From NCBI GenBank assembly GCA_013177825.1, contig JABLXX010000009.1:62001-126000 (forward strand): 64,000 nt of DNA, written 5' to 3'. The notes beneath the pieces are model-generated. The model made no database searches, was not told where the DNA came from, and worked only from the letters and a program-made list of their open reading frames with translations. This DNA comes from Syntrophaceae bacterium (GTDB taxonomy: Bacteria > Desulfobacterota > Syntrophia > Syntrophales > PHBD01). The stretch's first letter is position 1. The number at the start of each line of letters is the position of its first letter. This document shows positions 54,287-63,571 of the stretch, piece by piece. The position numbers were made by a program, and so were the translations under genes.

Positions 54287-55021
54287 TTAGTGCATGGGCG
54301 ACAGGATCTCTTTCAGGAAGAGCTGGGCCCTTTCATGCCTGGGATTCCGGAAGAACTCCTCCGGGGTTGCCTCCTCGAGAACGACCCCGAAATCCATGAA
54401 GATAACGCGGTCCGCCACTTCCCGGGCAAATCCCATCTCGTGGGTGACCACCATCAGGGTCATTCCGGTATGGGCGAGCCCCTGCATGACCTGGAGAACC
54501 TCGCCGATCATTTCCGGGTCCAGGGCCGAGGTCGGCTCGTCGAAACACATGATCTTGGGTTTCATGGCCAGCCCCCGGGCGATGGCTATCCGCTGCTGCT
54601 GCCCCCCTGAGAGCTGGGAGGGGTAGGAATCCCGGCGGTCCGCCAGTCCCACGCGCTCCAGAAGCGCCATGGCCTCCTCTTCAGCCTGCTTCTTCGGGAG
54701 CCGGCGGATCTTGGTGGGGGCCAGGGTAATGTTCTTGATAGCAGTCAGGTGGGGATAAAGATTGAACTGCTGAAAGACAAAGCCGATTTCGGCCCGGAGG
54801 CGGTTGATGTCCGTCTTCCGGTCCGACAGGTCCTGACCGTCGACGACAAGCCTGCCTTTCTGGATGGGCTCCAGCTTGTTGATCGTGCGGATGAGGGTCG
54901 ATTTCCCCGATCCCGAGGGACCGCAGACAACCACGACCTCGCCCTGTTTTACATGAAGATTGATGTCATTGAGAACATGCAGATCCTTGAACCACTTGTG
55001 GACGGCTTCGAACCGGATCAT
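54287..55021 (-). CDS. Amino-acid ABC transporter ATP-binding protein
   Basis: A 244-residue ATPase of the GlnQ/GltL type. Walker [10 protein letters not shown] at about 34-42, signature LSGGQQQR, Walker [13 protein letters not shown] and the H-loop VVTHEMGFA are all present. The start is ATG 55021 with GGAG six bases upstream; TTG 55027 is not needed. It is the first gene of the importer operon, about 85 bases below a likely promoter. Confidence 0.95.
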   Translation of the reverse strand: MIRFEAVHKWFKDLHVLNDINLHVKQGEVVVVCGPSGSGKSTLIRTINKLEPIQKGRLVVDGQDLSDRKTDINRLRAEIGFVFQQFNLYPHLTAIKNITLAPTKIRRLPKKQAEEEAMALLERVGLADRRDSYPSQLSGGQQQRIAIARGLAMKPKIMCFDEPTSALDPEMIGEVLQVMQGLAHTGMTLMVVTHEMGFAREVADRVIFMDFGVVLEEATPEEFFRNPRHERAQLFLKEILSPMH

Positions 55022-55111
55022 GGTCAACTCCGCGTTTCACTTGTCGTTTCACAGGAGCGGCAGGGATTGCAGGCTGGGGACAACCTGGTTTGCCCCGTGA
55101 AACGGATGCAA

Positions 55112-55140
55112 GGTATAACCCATTCCACCGAACAAATCAA
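55112..55140 (-). promoter_or_regulatory. Promoter of the amino-acid importer operon
   Basis: On the minus strand TTGATT (55135-55140) and TATACC (55112-55117) are exactly 17 bases apart. The leader would be about 85 bases. Confidence 0.45.
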
Positions 55141-55335
55141 CGACCGCGTTGGCCGACGGAGGGAGTCCCGCTTCCGGGCGCTCCTGCTCCGGCTATCGAT
55201 TCCGGCATCAAACGCCCCTGCTGGTTTCCGGCGTTTTGCTCCTTGAAATGGTCCGGGAATTGGTGTACGTGTGAAGCGCAAACGGAATCCCGTTTCCCGC
55301 AAGTATCTCCCTTATCCCGTTCATGGAGACGTCTC

Positions 55336-55659
55336 ATGCAGAAGATTACCTGCCCTCTCTGTCAGAAGAGTTTCATCTGGACCGATACCATGGATCCCAA
55401 AGGGAGATGCCCCACCGAAGACTGTGAATGGCGTTACGACATCCACGAGGAACTGCAGAAAAGCGTTTCCCGGAAAATCCCCAAGGCCGACGGGCGTCCC
55501 GCCTGCCCGCATTGCGGCGCCCCGGTCGAAGGAAAACTCGCCGTCTGCGACGGCTGCGGCTATGTGGTGGCCGGAGCAAAAGCCTACAAAAAAGTGGATG
55601 TTTTCATCTTTGTCGCCGTGCTTCTCCTGATCCTGTCGGCCATCTACCGGTTCCTGTAA
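55336..55659 (+). CDS. Small double zinc-ribbon membrane protein
   Basis: A 107-residue protein with two pairs of metal-type cysteines near the N terminus (CPLC at 6-9; CPTEDC at about 25-30), a second set in CPHCGAPVEG and CDGCG (about 59-77), and one C-terminal transmembrane helix (about 88-106). The zinc-ribbon part would face the cytoplasm. I do not recognise an orthologue of known function. GGAG lies eight bases before the ATG. Confidence 0.72.
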   Translation: MQKITCPLCQKSFIWTDTMDPKGRCPTEDCEWRYDIHEELQKSVSRKIPKADGRPACPHCGAPVEGKLAVCDGCGYVVAGAKAYKKVDVFIFVAVLLLILSAIYRFL

Positions 55660-55717
55660 TGACGGGCTCGACCGAAACAGCGCCGGCCCCCGAACGATGT
55701 CCCTTCCGGAACAGACG

Positions 55718-56839
55718 ATGAACAAGACTCCTCTCTTTGGCCGCCATGAAGCCCTGGGCGCCCGAATCATCGATTTCGGAGGCTGGGCCATGCCCGTCCA
55801 GTACTCCAACGTCATCGAGGAGCACCACGCCACCCGGGAGCGGGTCACCCTGTTCGACACCTGCCACATGGGGGAAATCGACGTATCGGGGCCCGAGGCC
55901 CTGCCGTTCCTCCAGAAGGCCCTGACCCGAGACCTGGCGGCCCTCGAGACCGGGCAGATGAGGCTCAGCCTGCTGGTGAACGAAAAGGGCGGAATCCTGG
56001 ACGACCTGACGGTATACCACTTCGGCGGCGATCGATATCGGCTGGTGACCAACGCCTCCACCAGGGAAAAGGATTACCGGTGGCTCCTCGGCATCCGGGA
56101 GCAGGCGGGGTTCCGCCAGGTGGACATCATCGACCGGTCGGACGTCGTCGGCAAGATCGACATCCAGGGTCCCCGGGCGGAGGGGATTCTCCAGGGCCTG
56201 GTCCCGGTTCTTCTCAAGTCCCTGACGTATTACACCTTCCTGGAAACGTCGGTCGGATCCGTCCCGGCGGTTCTCTCCCGCAGCGGATATACCGGTGAAG
56301 ACGGCTTCGAGGTCTATATGGCATCCGGGGAGGCGGGCCTCGTCTGGGACCTGCTCCTCGAGGCCGGCCGGGCCCAGGGAATCCGGCCCGCCGGGCTCGG
56401 CGCCCGGGACACGCTCCGCCTGGAAGCGGGGATGATGCTCTACGGGAACGAGATGTGCGAGAACGTTACCCCTTACGAAGTCGTTTACGGCTGGCTTGTG
56501 AACCTCGAGAAGGACTTCATCGGCCGCGACGCCCTGGCCCGGCAGAAGCGGGAAGGAATCCGCCGCAAGCTGGTGGGCTTTCAGATGGAAGACCGGGGCA
56601 TCGCCCGACACGGCTACCCCGTATGCCGGGACGGAGCGGTCATCGGCGAGGTTACCTCCGGAACCTTCGCACCGACCCTGCAGAGACCCGTAGGGCTGGC
56701 CTTTGTAGCACCCGACTGCCGCGAGCCGGGCACCTCCATTACCATCCGGATCCGGCAGAGCGAGGCCCGGGCGACGGTCGTCCCGCTTCCCTTCTACCGA
56801 AAAGAAAAGAAAAACGAGTTCTACAATACCTTCATATAA
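55718..56839 (+). CDS. gcvT: Glycine cleavage system T protein (aminomethyltransferase)
   Basis: A 373-residue tetrahydrofolate enzyme that takes the methylene group from aminomethyl-lipoyl-GcvH and releases ammonia. DFGGWAMPVQYS at the N terminus, the catalytic D231 in GARDTLRLEAGM and YGNEM just after it are diagnostic. ATG 55718 has GGAA seven bases upstream; ATG 55697 has none. First gene of the gcvT-gcvH-gcvPA-thioesterase-EF-hand-gcvPB run. Confidence 0.94.
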   Translation: MNKTPLFGRHEALGARIIDFGGWAMPVQYSNVIEEHHATRERVTLFDTCHMGEIDVSGPEALPFLQKALTRDLAALETGQMRLSLLVNEKGGILDDLTVYHFGGDRYRLVTNASTREKDYRWLLGIREQAGFRQVDIIDRSDVVGKIDIQGPRAEGILQGLVPVLLKSLTYYTFLETSVGSVPAVLSRSGYTGEDGFEVYMASGEAGLVWDLLLEAGRAQGIRPAGLGARDTLRLEAGMMLYGNEMCENVTPYEVVYGWLVNLEKDFIGRDALARQKREGIRRKLVGFQMEDRGIARHGYPVCRDGAVIGEVTSGTFAPTLQRPVGLAFVAPDCREPGTSITIRIRQSEARATVVPLPFYRKEKKNEFYNTFI

Positions 56840-56848
56840 GGAGCACCC

Positions 56849-57247
56849 ATGGCCAAACCGAATCCGACGGACCGAAGGTACTCCCGGGAACACGAATGGG
56901 CCCTCGCCGGGCCCGACGGGACGGTCACGGTGGGAATCACCGATTACGCCCAGGAAATGCTGACGGACATCGTCTTCGTGGAGCTTCCGCAGACAGGAAG
57001 GAGCGTCCGCCAGTCGGAACCCTTCGCCGTGGTCGAGTCCGTGAAGTCCGTTTCCGACATCTACGCCCCGGTGAGCGGCGAGGTCGTCGCCGTCAACGCA
57101 GAGCTGGAGACCCAGCCGGAGCTGATCAATCAGGATGCCTTCGGCGACGGCTGGATCGCCCGGATCAAAATGGACAACCCGTCGGAACTGGACGGGCTGA
57201 TGGACGCGGAAGCGTATAGTGAGATGATCCTCCAGGAATCCCATTAG
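56849..57247 (+). CDS. gcvH: Glycine cleavage system H protein
   Basis: A 132-residue lipoyl carrier. The lipoylation site is K66 in VVESVKSVSDIYAPVSG, the canonical form, and YSREHEWALAG and GITDYAQEMLTDIVFVELP match the family. AAGGAG precedes the ATG. It lies nine bases past gcvT and is the likely true partner of the P and T proteins here, in contrast to the divergent copy at 10.5 kb. Confidence 0.95.
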   Translation: MAKPNPTDRRYSREHEWALAGPDGTVTVGITDYAQEMLTDIVFVELPQTGRSVRQSEPFAVVESVKSVSDIYAPVSGEVVAVNAELETQPELINQDAFGDGWIARIKMDNPSELDGLMDAEAYSEMILQESH

Positions 57248-57301
57248 GCTGTTGAAAAAGCGCCGTCTGCCGCGTTGCCCTCGTCCCCTTTTGAACAGCC
57301 T
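57246..57301. repeat. Dispersed repeat with 13-base inverted arms
   Basis: AGGCTGTTGAAAA (57246-57258) faces TTTTGAACAGCCT (57289-57301) with one mismatch. A third half-site, AGGCTGTTGAAAAGGGG, begins at 5958, and a changed one (GGCCGTTGAAAAA on the minus strand) is near 51990. It lies between gcvH and gcvPA. Confidence 0.55.
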
Positions 57302-57416
57302 TGGCAAAGGCGTCTTCATAAAAAACCTGCCGGAACTGGCCGGGCAAGATCGTGGGCATAGGTGAGAAACGCACCCGCCGGCTGAAGGAAGCGGTAAACC
57401 ATTTCAGGAAGGTGCC

Positions 57417-58763
57417 ATGGAATACGTGCCCCATACCGAGCGGGACAGGCGGCGGATGCTGGAGACCATCGGCGTCGCCTCGGTGGAGGACCTCTTTTCG
57501 GACATTCCGGAATCCTTGCTGCGGAAGGCCCCCCTGAGCCTGCCGCCTCCCCTGGCGGAGCAGGAGGCCTTCTCCCTGCTGGAGGAGATGGCCTCCCGGA
57601 ACCGTCCGGGACGCATCGTCCTCGCGGGGGCGGGGGCCTACCGGCACTATATCCCCGCCGTCGTGGGCCACGTGACGGGCCGGTCCGAATTCTACACCGC
57701 CTATACGCCCTACCAGGCGGAAATCAGCCAGGGCATCCTCCAGGCCATCTACGAATACCAGACCATGATCGCCGGCCTGACGGGGATGCAGGTGGCCAAC
57801 GCGTCCATGTACGACGGCGCCTCCGCCACGGCGGAAGCGGCGGTCCTGGCCGCCAAGACCCTGGGACGGAACCGGATTGTCGCGGCCCGCTCCGTCCACC
57901 CGGAATACCGCCGGGTGCTCTCCACCTATGCCTGGGCGAACGGGTACGACGTGACGGAGATCCCTTTCGGTCCCGACGGCCGGGTGGACGGAAAGGCGCT
58001 GCAGGAAGCCATCGACGGCCGCACGGCGGCGGTCATCCTTCAGTCCCCCAATTATTTCGGCATCATCGAAGACCTCTCCTCCCTGGAGGGGACGGTCCAC
58101 AGCGCCGGAGCCCTGCTCGTGGCCTGTTTCACCGAGGCCCTGTCGCTGGGGATCCTGAAGCCGCCGGGGGCCTCGGGGGCGGACATCGTTGCGGGAGAAG
58201 GGCAGAGCTTCGGCAATCCCCTGGCCTATGGCGGTCCCTACCTGGGGATCTTCGCCGCCTCGGAGAAGTTTCTGCGCAAGATCCCGGGACGTCTCGCCGG
58301 GGCCACCGTGGACCGGGACGGGGAGCGGGCCTTCGTCCTGACCCTCCAGACGCGGGAGCAGCACATCCGTCGGGAGCGTGCCACGTCCAACATCTGCTCC
58401 AATGAGGCCCTCTGCGCCCTGGCCGCCTCGGTCTACCTCGCAAGCCTCGGTAAGAACCTGAAGGCGCTGGCGGAGTTGAACGTCTGGAAGGCCCTCTATC
58501 TCAAGGACCGCCTCCTCTCCCTGCCGGGCTGGAAGCCCGTTTTCAGCGGCCCCGTATTCAACGAATTCGTTCTCCGGTGTCCCGACCCCCGTGGTGTCAA
58601 CGCGCTGCTCGAAAGGGAGGGAATCATCGGCGGCTGCGAGCCGGGACTCGATTATCCGGAACTGGGGGACGGCCTCCTTTTCTGCGCAACGGAGATGCTG
58701 TCCAAAAGCGACGTGGACAGGGTCGTGGAGATCCTGTCGGGGGCGGGGCCATCCGCCGGGTAA
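57417..58763 (+). CDS. gcvPA: Glycine dehydrogenase (decarboxylating) subunit 1
   Basis: A 448-residue N-terminal half of the split P protein. YVPHTERDRRRMLETIGV at the start, FYTAYTPYQAEISQGILQAI at about 92-111 and NASMYDGASATAEA at about 124-137 are diagnostic. It forms an alpha2beta2 enzyme with GcvPB; the PLP lysine is in the other subunit. AGGAAGG precedes the ATG. Two-subunit P protein is usual in Desulfobacterota, Firmicutes and archaea. Confidence 0.96.
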   Translation: MEYVPHTERDRRRMLETIGVASVEDLFSDIPESLLRKAPLSLPPPLAEQEAFSLLEEMASRNRPGRIVLAGAGAYRHYIPAVVGHVTGRSEFYTAYTPYQAEISQGILQAIYEYQTMIAGLTGMQVANASMYDGASATAEAAVLAAKTLGRNRIVAARSVHPEYRRVLSTYAWANGYDVTEIPFGPDGRVDGKALQEAIDGRTAAVILQSPNYFGIIEDLSSLEGTVHSAGALLVACFTEALSLGILKPPGASGADIVAGEGQSFGNPLAYGGPYLGIFAASEKFLRKIPGRLAGATVDRDGERAFVLTLQTREQHIRRERATSNICSNEALCALAASVYLASLGKNLKALAELNVWKALYLKDRLLSLPGWKPVFSGPVFNEFVLRCPDPRGVNALLEREGIIGGCEPGLDYPELGDGLLFCATEMLSKSDVDRVVEILSGAGPSAG

Positions 58764-58776
58764 AGGGAGAATGAGC

Positions 58777-59205
58777 ATGGGCGATTCCAGGCCTCCCACG
58801 CACATCGTCACCCGCCTCGTCAAGGGCGCGGACCTGAACCACCACGGCACCCTCTTCGCCGGACGGAACGCCGAGTGGTTTGTCGAATCGGGATTCATCG
58901 CCGCCGCCGGCCTCACCTCACCGGCGAACATTCTTTGCGTCAACATCCACGGGCTGGTGTTCAAGAAACCCGTGCCGAGCGGCTCCATCATCCGCTACGA
59001 GAGCCGCATCGTCAGGGCGGGGCGGACCAGCCTTCTGGCCTATATCCAGGTGTTCCTGCAGAACGACATGAGGCTGCTCGTGGACGGATTCCTGACGTTT
59101 GTGCACGTGGACCGGGATGATCGGCCCATCCCCCACGGCATCGTTATTCCGGAGCATCCGGACGATCTTCCCATCCTGGAGCGGCTCCGGACCATTTCCG
59201 CATGA
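58777..59205 (+). CDS. Hotdog-fold acyl-CoA thioesterase
   Basis: A 142-residue protein of the YciA/4HBT type. LNHHGTLFAGRNAEWFVESG at about 20-39 is the central-helix region with the conserved HGTLFAG, and VNIHGLVFKKPVPSGS follows. These enzymes hydrolyse acyl-CoA to free acid and CoA. GGGAG lies seven bases before ATG 58777, and the stop of gcvPA is 14 bases upstream. Its place inside a glycine cleavage cluster is unusual; its substrate is unknown. Confidence 0.82.
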   Translation: MGDSRPPTHIVTRLVKGADLNHHGTLFAGRNAEWFVESGFIAAAGLTSPANILCVNIHGLVFKKPVPSGSIIRYESRIVRAGRTSLLAYIQVFLQNDMRLLVDGFLTFVHVDRDDRPIPHGIVIPEHPDDLPILERLRTISA

Positions 59206-59262
59206 ACCGGGGAGGGAGACCCTCCCGTCCCCGAGCAGATGAAATTCAGCAAGGAGGGCTTC

Positions 59263-59952
59263 ATGAAAGCGACACCGACCACTTGGAGATTCGGACTTCT
59301 TTTCACCTCTCTATCGGCGTTTCTGATTGTAACGGCCGCGTTCCTTTACGGTCCGCCTGCCGCCGGCGCCGCCAATGCCTCCTCCCGGGCCGTCGAGGAA
59401 GCCATGATCACCTTCGACCAATTCATCGACCTCTACATCAAGAAGGACCTGAAAGGGATCATGGCCCTTCATGACGCGGACGTCACGGCCATCGGCACGA
59501 ACCGGGACGAGCAGTTCATCGGAAGGGAAGCGCTGGGCAGGGCCTATGCCCGGGATTTCGCCCGGATCGACCGGATCAAGTCGATCGGCTGGTCCGTCCT
59601 GTCCTCCGGAGCACAGGGATCCGTCGTCTGGGTAGCCGCGGACCTGCGAATTTCATGCGTCATCGGGGGCGCCCCCCAGAGCGTCGGCGGCCGCCTGACG
59701 ACCGTCCTCCGGAAGAAGTCAAAGAGCTGGCAGATCGTACAGACCCACTACTCCCTGCCGGCGGACCGGATCGTTCGGATGGACGCCCTGGTCACCTTCG
59801 GGCAGATCGATGTCAACGACGACGGGAAAATCAGCTTCGAGGAAATCAAGATCTGGGTCCGGGACGTCACCCCGGAGTCCTTCCGGAACGCCGACCGCAA
59901 CGGAGACGGTTACCTGAACCGGGAAGAGTACGAACTCCTTCGAAAAAAATAG
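59263..59952 (+). CDS. Exported SnoaL/NTF2-like protein with two EF-hands
   Basis: A 229-residue protein with a signal peptide (about 1-37, ending GAA-N), an NTF2-like domain of about 125 residues ([23 protein letters not shown] to QIVQTHYSL), and two C-terminal EF-hand loops, [12 protein letters not shown] (183-194) and [12 protein letters not shown] (211-222). It probably binds calcium in the periplasm. AAGGAGGG lies just before ATG 59263; ATG 59239 is weaker. No function is known to me, and its link to glycine cleavage is only positional. Confidence 0.75.
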   Translation: MKATPTTWRFGLLFTSLSAFLIVTAAFLYGPPAAGAANASSRAVEEAMITFDQFIDLYIKKDLKGIMALHDADVTAIGTNRDEQFIGREALGRAYARDFARIDRIKSIGWSVLSSGAQGSVVWVAADLRISCVIGGAPQSVGGRLTTVLRKKSKSWQIVQTHYSLPADRIVRMDALVTFGQIDVNDDGKISFEEIKIWVRDVTPESFRNADRNGDGYLNREEYELLRKK

Positions 59953-59972
59953 GACGACACGGGGAATCCGTC

Positions 59973-61433
59973 ATGGAACTGATCTTCGAGAAGAGCCGGC
60001 CCGGCAGGCAGGCAACGGCCGTTCCGGCGAGCGATGTCCCCGCCCCGCCACTGGAGAACGCGATCAGCCCGGATTTGCTGAGGGGTGACGTGGACCTGCC
60101 GGAGGTTGCGGAAGTGGACCTGATCCGCCACTACACGGCCCTCTCCCGGCGCAATTTCGGTGTCGACATGGGATTCTACCCCCTGGGCTCCTGCACCATG
60201 AAGTACAATCCCAAGCTCAACGAGGAAACGGCCCGGATGGCCGGTTTCGCCGGCCTCCATCCGTACGCCCCGGAGTCCTTCGCCCAGGGAACCCTTCAAC
60301 TCCTCTTCGAACTGAAACAGGCCCTCGCCGAAATCTTCGGCATGGCCGACTTCGCCCTCCAGCCCGCCGCGGGCGCCCACGGGGAGCTGACGGGCGTCAT
60401 GATGATCAAGAAGTACTTCGAGAAACGGGGAGAAAAGCGGTCGCGGATTCTGATCCCCGATTCCGCCCACGGCACGAATCCCGCCTCGGGGGCCCTCTGC
60501 GGCTACTCCGTGACAACGGTCCGATCCAACAGTGAGGGCGGCGTGGACTTGGACCATCTCCGGTCGCTCATGTCGGAGGAGGTCGCCGGGCTCATGCTGA
60601 CAAACCCGAACACCCTGGGGCTCTTCGAGCGCAACATCACCGCCGTCGCCTCGATCGTCCACGAACGGGGGGGGCTTCTCTACGGGGACGGCGCCAACGC
60701 CAACGCCTTCCTGGGCATGGCCCGGCCGGGGGACCTGGGGTTCGACGTGATCCAGCTCAACCTGCACAAGACCTTCTCGACGCCCCATGGCTGCGGGGGC
60801 CCTGGAAGCGGTCCCGTGGGGGTATCAAAGGAACTGATCCCCTTCCTGCCCGTTCCCCGGGTCGTCATGACCGATGCGGGCTACCGGTGGGATTCCGAAG
60901 CGCCGGATACGATCGGCCGCGTCCGGGCCTTCTACGGCAACGTGGGCGTCATGGTGAAGGCCTATACGTACATTCGGACCTTGGGAGCGGAAGGTCTCCG
61001 GCACGTCGCCGAAACGGCGGTACTGAATGCGAACTACGTCAAGGCCCGCCTGGAGCCTCATTTCGATCTCCCGTACCCGCGGACATGCATGCACGAATGC
61101 GTCTTCTCCGGGCGCCGGCAGGTCCGTGAGAGCAACGTTCACACCTCGGACATGGCCAAGCGTCTCCTGGACTACGGCTTCCACCCACCCACCATCTATT
61201 TCCCCCTGATCGTCCCCGAGGCGATCATGATCGAGCCCGGCGAGACGGAAAGCATCGAGACGCTGGACGCCTTCTGCGACGCCATGATCGCCATCGCCCG
61301 GGAGGCCCGGGACAATCCCGATGTGGTCCGCTCGGCCCCGCTCACGACACCGGTCCGCCGCCTCGACGAGGTGAGAGCCGCCCGGGATCCCGACGTCGTC
61401 TGGAAACGCCCCCCCTCGGAGACCCCCGCATGA
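59973..61433 (+). CDS. gcvPB: Glycine dehydrogenase (decarboxylating) subunit 2
   Basis: A 486-residue PLP subunit of the P protein. [13 protein letters not shown] at about 68-80, [25 protein letters not shown] and the PLP lysine K266 in [16 protein letters not shown] are diagnostic. It decarboxylates glycine and passes aminomethyl to lipoyl-GcvH. Its stop overlaps the start of the acyl-CoA synthetase gene (ATGA). No lipoamide dehydrogenase gene (L protein) is in the window. Confidence 0.96.
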   Translation: MELIFEKSRPGRQATAVPASDVPAPPLENAISPDLLRGDVDLPEVAEVDLIRHYTALSRRNFGVDMGFYPLGSCTMKYNPKLNEETARMAGFAGLHPYAPESFAQGTLQLLFELKQALAEIFGMADFALQPAAGAHGELTGVMMIKKYFEKRGEKRSRILIPDSAHGTNPASGALCGYSVTTVRSNSEGGVDLDHLRSLMSEEVAGLMLTNPNTLGLFERNITAVASIVHERGGLLYGDGANANAFLGMARPGDLGFDVIQLNLHKTFSTPHGCGGPGSGPVGVSKELIPFLPVPRVVMTDAGYRWDSEAPDTIGRVRAFYGNVGVMVKAYTYIRTLGAEGLRHVAETAVLNANYVKARLEPHFDLPYPRTCMHECVFSGRRQVRESNVHTSDMAKRLLDYGFHPPTIYFPLIVPEAIMIEPGETESIETLDAFCDAMIAIAREARDNPDVVRSAPLTTPVRRLDEVRAARDPDVVWKRPPSETPA

Positions 61434-63532
61434 AGAAATTCCTGGAACCGCGCTCCGTGGCGCTGATCGGCGTTCCGCGGGCCTCAGGCCCTGACTCGTA
61501 CAACAACGCCGAGACCATGATCCGCTACGGCTATGAAGGCCGCCTCTTTCCCATCAACCCCAACGCCGAAGAAATCTACGGACTGAAATCCTATAAAAGC
61601 GTCCTGGATCTCCCCGAACCGGCGGACCTGGCGGTCATCTCCACCGGCCGGGACCGGGTCCTTCCGGCCCTTCGGGACTGCATCCGAGCCGGCATCGACC
61701 GGGTCGTCGTCATCACCCAGGGCTTCTCCGACGCCGACGCGCAGGGCAAGGCGATGCAGGAGGAGATCGTCCGAACCGCCCGGGAGGCAGGAGTCCGCGT
61801 CCTGGGACCGAACACGATGGGGATCCTGAACAACTTCAGAAACTTCACCACGGCCTTCATGGACACGGAGCGCCCCCGGGTCTACCCGCCCGTCTCCGTC
61901 ATCGCCCAGACGGGCTTCATCCAGATGGCGGCACCGAACATGGGCTACCGGCACTGGGGAAAGGCCATCGACATCGGCAACGGCGCCGACGTGGACGTCG
62001 TGGACGCCCTGGAATACCTGGAAAACGATCCCGAGACAGAGATCATCTTCATCTACATGGAGGGCGTTTCCCGGGGTGCGGCGTTCCTGGAGACGGCCGC
62101 CAGGGTCACCCGCCGGAAGCCCGTCCTGGTCTTCAAGTCGGGGCGCACCCGGGCAGGGGCGCGGGCGGCCCTTTCCCACACGGGCTCCCTCGTGGGGGAA
62201 GATGCCGTCTTCGAGGCGGCCTTCCGCCGGACGGGCATTCTCCGTGTGAACAACGGCTCCGAGCTGACCGACGCCGTCCATGCCCTCCTCTTGCTGGGTG
62301 AAATGAAAGGCCCCCGCGTCGCCGTCCTGACGATCACCGGGGCGGGGGGAATCATGGTCGTCGACGCCTGCGAGCCCCTGGGGCTCACCCTGGCGGATCC
62401 CCCCGAAGGTCTGGAGAAGGAGTTGAAGCAGGGGATCCCTGACTGGATCGGCGTCGGCAACCCCCTGGACATCTGGCCCATCGGCATGATCGGCGGCGAC
62501 TACCCGGGTGCCTTCGGCAAGGCCCTGACGGGATTCCTTCGCGACCCCGGCGTGAACGGCGTCATGGCCATCCTGCCGGCCACGGTCTCCCCGCTTCACC
62601 AGTCCATGAACCTCGTGGAGGTGTGCGAGCGGTCCCGCCGGGACGCGGGCAACCGGAAACCCGTGGCGATGTGGGTCTACATCGACGTGGAGCCCTTTCT
62701 GGACCGCTACGAGGCCATTCCGGGAGTCGGCTGCTTCCCTACCATCGAGCAGTCCGTCCGGGCCCTCTCCTTCTGCCGGCGCTGGCACGAGGCAAAGAAC
62801 CGGAGGGAACCCCGCCGGCGAACATTCCCTGTGGATCGAACCGTCCTCGAACCGCTCCTCGCGAAAGGGCGGGAGCGGGGAGTCCTGCTTGGCGAAGACG
62901 CCCTGGCGATCCTGAAGGCCTTCGGGATTCCCACGGCACAGGGAACCATCGCTGCCGACCGTTCCGAACTGGAGGCCCTGGCCCCCCGCTTCCGCTTCCC
63001 CGTGGTTCTGAAGCTGGCGGGGAACGCCTTCCTCCACAAGACCGAGTGGAACGGCGTCATCACCGACATCGCCCGGCCCGGGGAACTGGCCGACGCCTAC
63101 GAACAGCTCCTGGAGAACGTCCGGCGCCGCAGCCCGGACACAGCCGTGGAGGCCGTCCAGGTCCAGGAGCAGGCCTCCGGCCTGGAGATCCTCCTGGGAA
63201 TCAAGCGGGATCCCCAGTTCGGCCCGGTGATCGCCTGTGGACTGGGGGGCATTCACGCGGAGGTTTTCCGCGACGTGAGCCGCGCCATGGCTCCCGTCGA
63301 TGCGGAGGAGGCGGAGGAGATGCTCCGCTCCCTGAAGAGCGCCCCGCTCATTGAGGGAACCCGGGGCCGCCCGGGAGTTGACCGTCAGGCCCTGGTGGAT
63401 GTCCTGGAGCGCCTGTCTTTCCTGGCCCTTGAAATCCCCGACATCGCCGAGCTGGACGTCAACCCCCTGATGGCCTCCCCGGAGGGCTGCCTCGCCGTGG
63501 ACGCGCGGATCGTCTGGCACGGATCCCGCTGA
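61430..63532 (+). CDS. ADP-forming acyl-CoA synthetase (alpha-beta fusion)
   Basis: A 700-residue enzyme that makes ATP from an acyl-CoA, ADP and phosphate. A CoA-binding domain (about 1-130, [12 protein letters not shown]), two succinyl-CoA-ligase-like domains with the phosphohistidine H250 in [10 protein letters not shown], and a C-terminal ATP-grasp domain (about 480-695, with [19 protein letters not shown]) are visible in order. Acetyl-CoA is the commonest substrate, but others are possible. It is translationally coupled to gcvPB. Confidence 0.9.
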   Translation: MKKFLEPRSVALIGVPRASGPDSYNNAETMIRYGYEGRLFPINPNAEEIYGLKSYKSVLDLPEPADLAVISTGRDRVLPALRDCIRAGIDRVVVITQGFSDADAQGKAMQEEIVRTAREAGVRVLGPNTMGILNNFRNFTTAFMDTERPRVYPPVSVIAQTGFIQMAAPNMGYRHWGKAIDIGNGADVDVVDALEYLENDPETEIIFIYMEGVSRGAAFLETAARVTRRKPVLVFKSGRTRAGARAALSHTGSLVGEDAVFEAAFRRTGILRVNNGSELTDAVHALLLLGEMKGPRVAVLTITGAGGIMVVDACEPLGLTLADPPEGLEKELKQGIPDWIGVGNPLDIWPIGMIGGDYPGAFGKALTGFLRDPGVNGVMAILPATVSPLHQSMNLVEVCERSRRDAGNRKPVAMWVYIDVEPFLDRYEAIPGVGCFPTIEQSVRALSFCRRWHEAKNRREPRRRTFPVDRTVLEPLLAKGRERGVLLGEDALAILKAFGIPTAQGTIAADRSELEALAPRFRFPVVLKLAGNAFLHKTEWNGVITDIARPGELADAYEQLLENVRRRSPDTAVEAVQVQEQASGLEILLGIKRDPQFGPVIACGLGGIHAEVFRDVSRAMAPVDAEEAEEMLRSLKSAPLIEGTRGRPGVDRQALVDVLERLSFLALEIPDIAELDVNPLMASPEGCLAVDARIVWHGSR

Positions 63533-63571
63533 CCGTTCGTCCCGATCATCCGATCCGGCAGAAATCGGCGC

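Noticed and set aside
61484-63520. A 678-codon open frame on the strand opposite the ADP-forming acyl-CoA synthetase
   Set aside because: It is the mirror of a GC-rich gene; the product is His/Asp/Gly/Val-rich low-complexity sequence with no domain, and the other strand has clear catalytic motifs.
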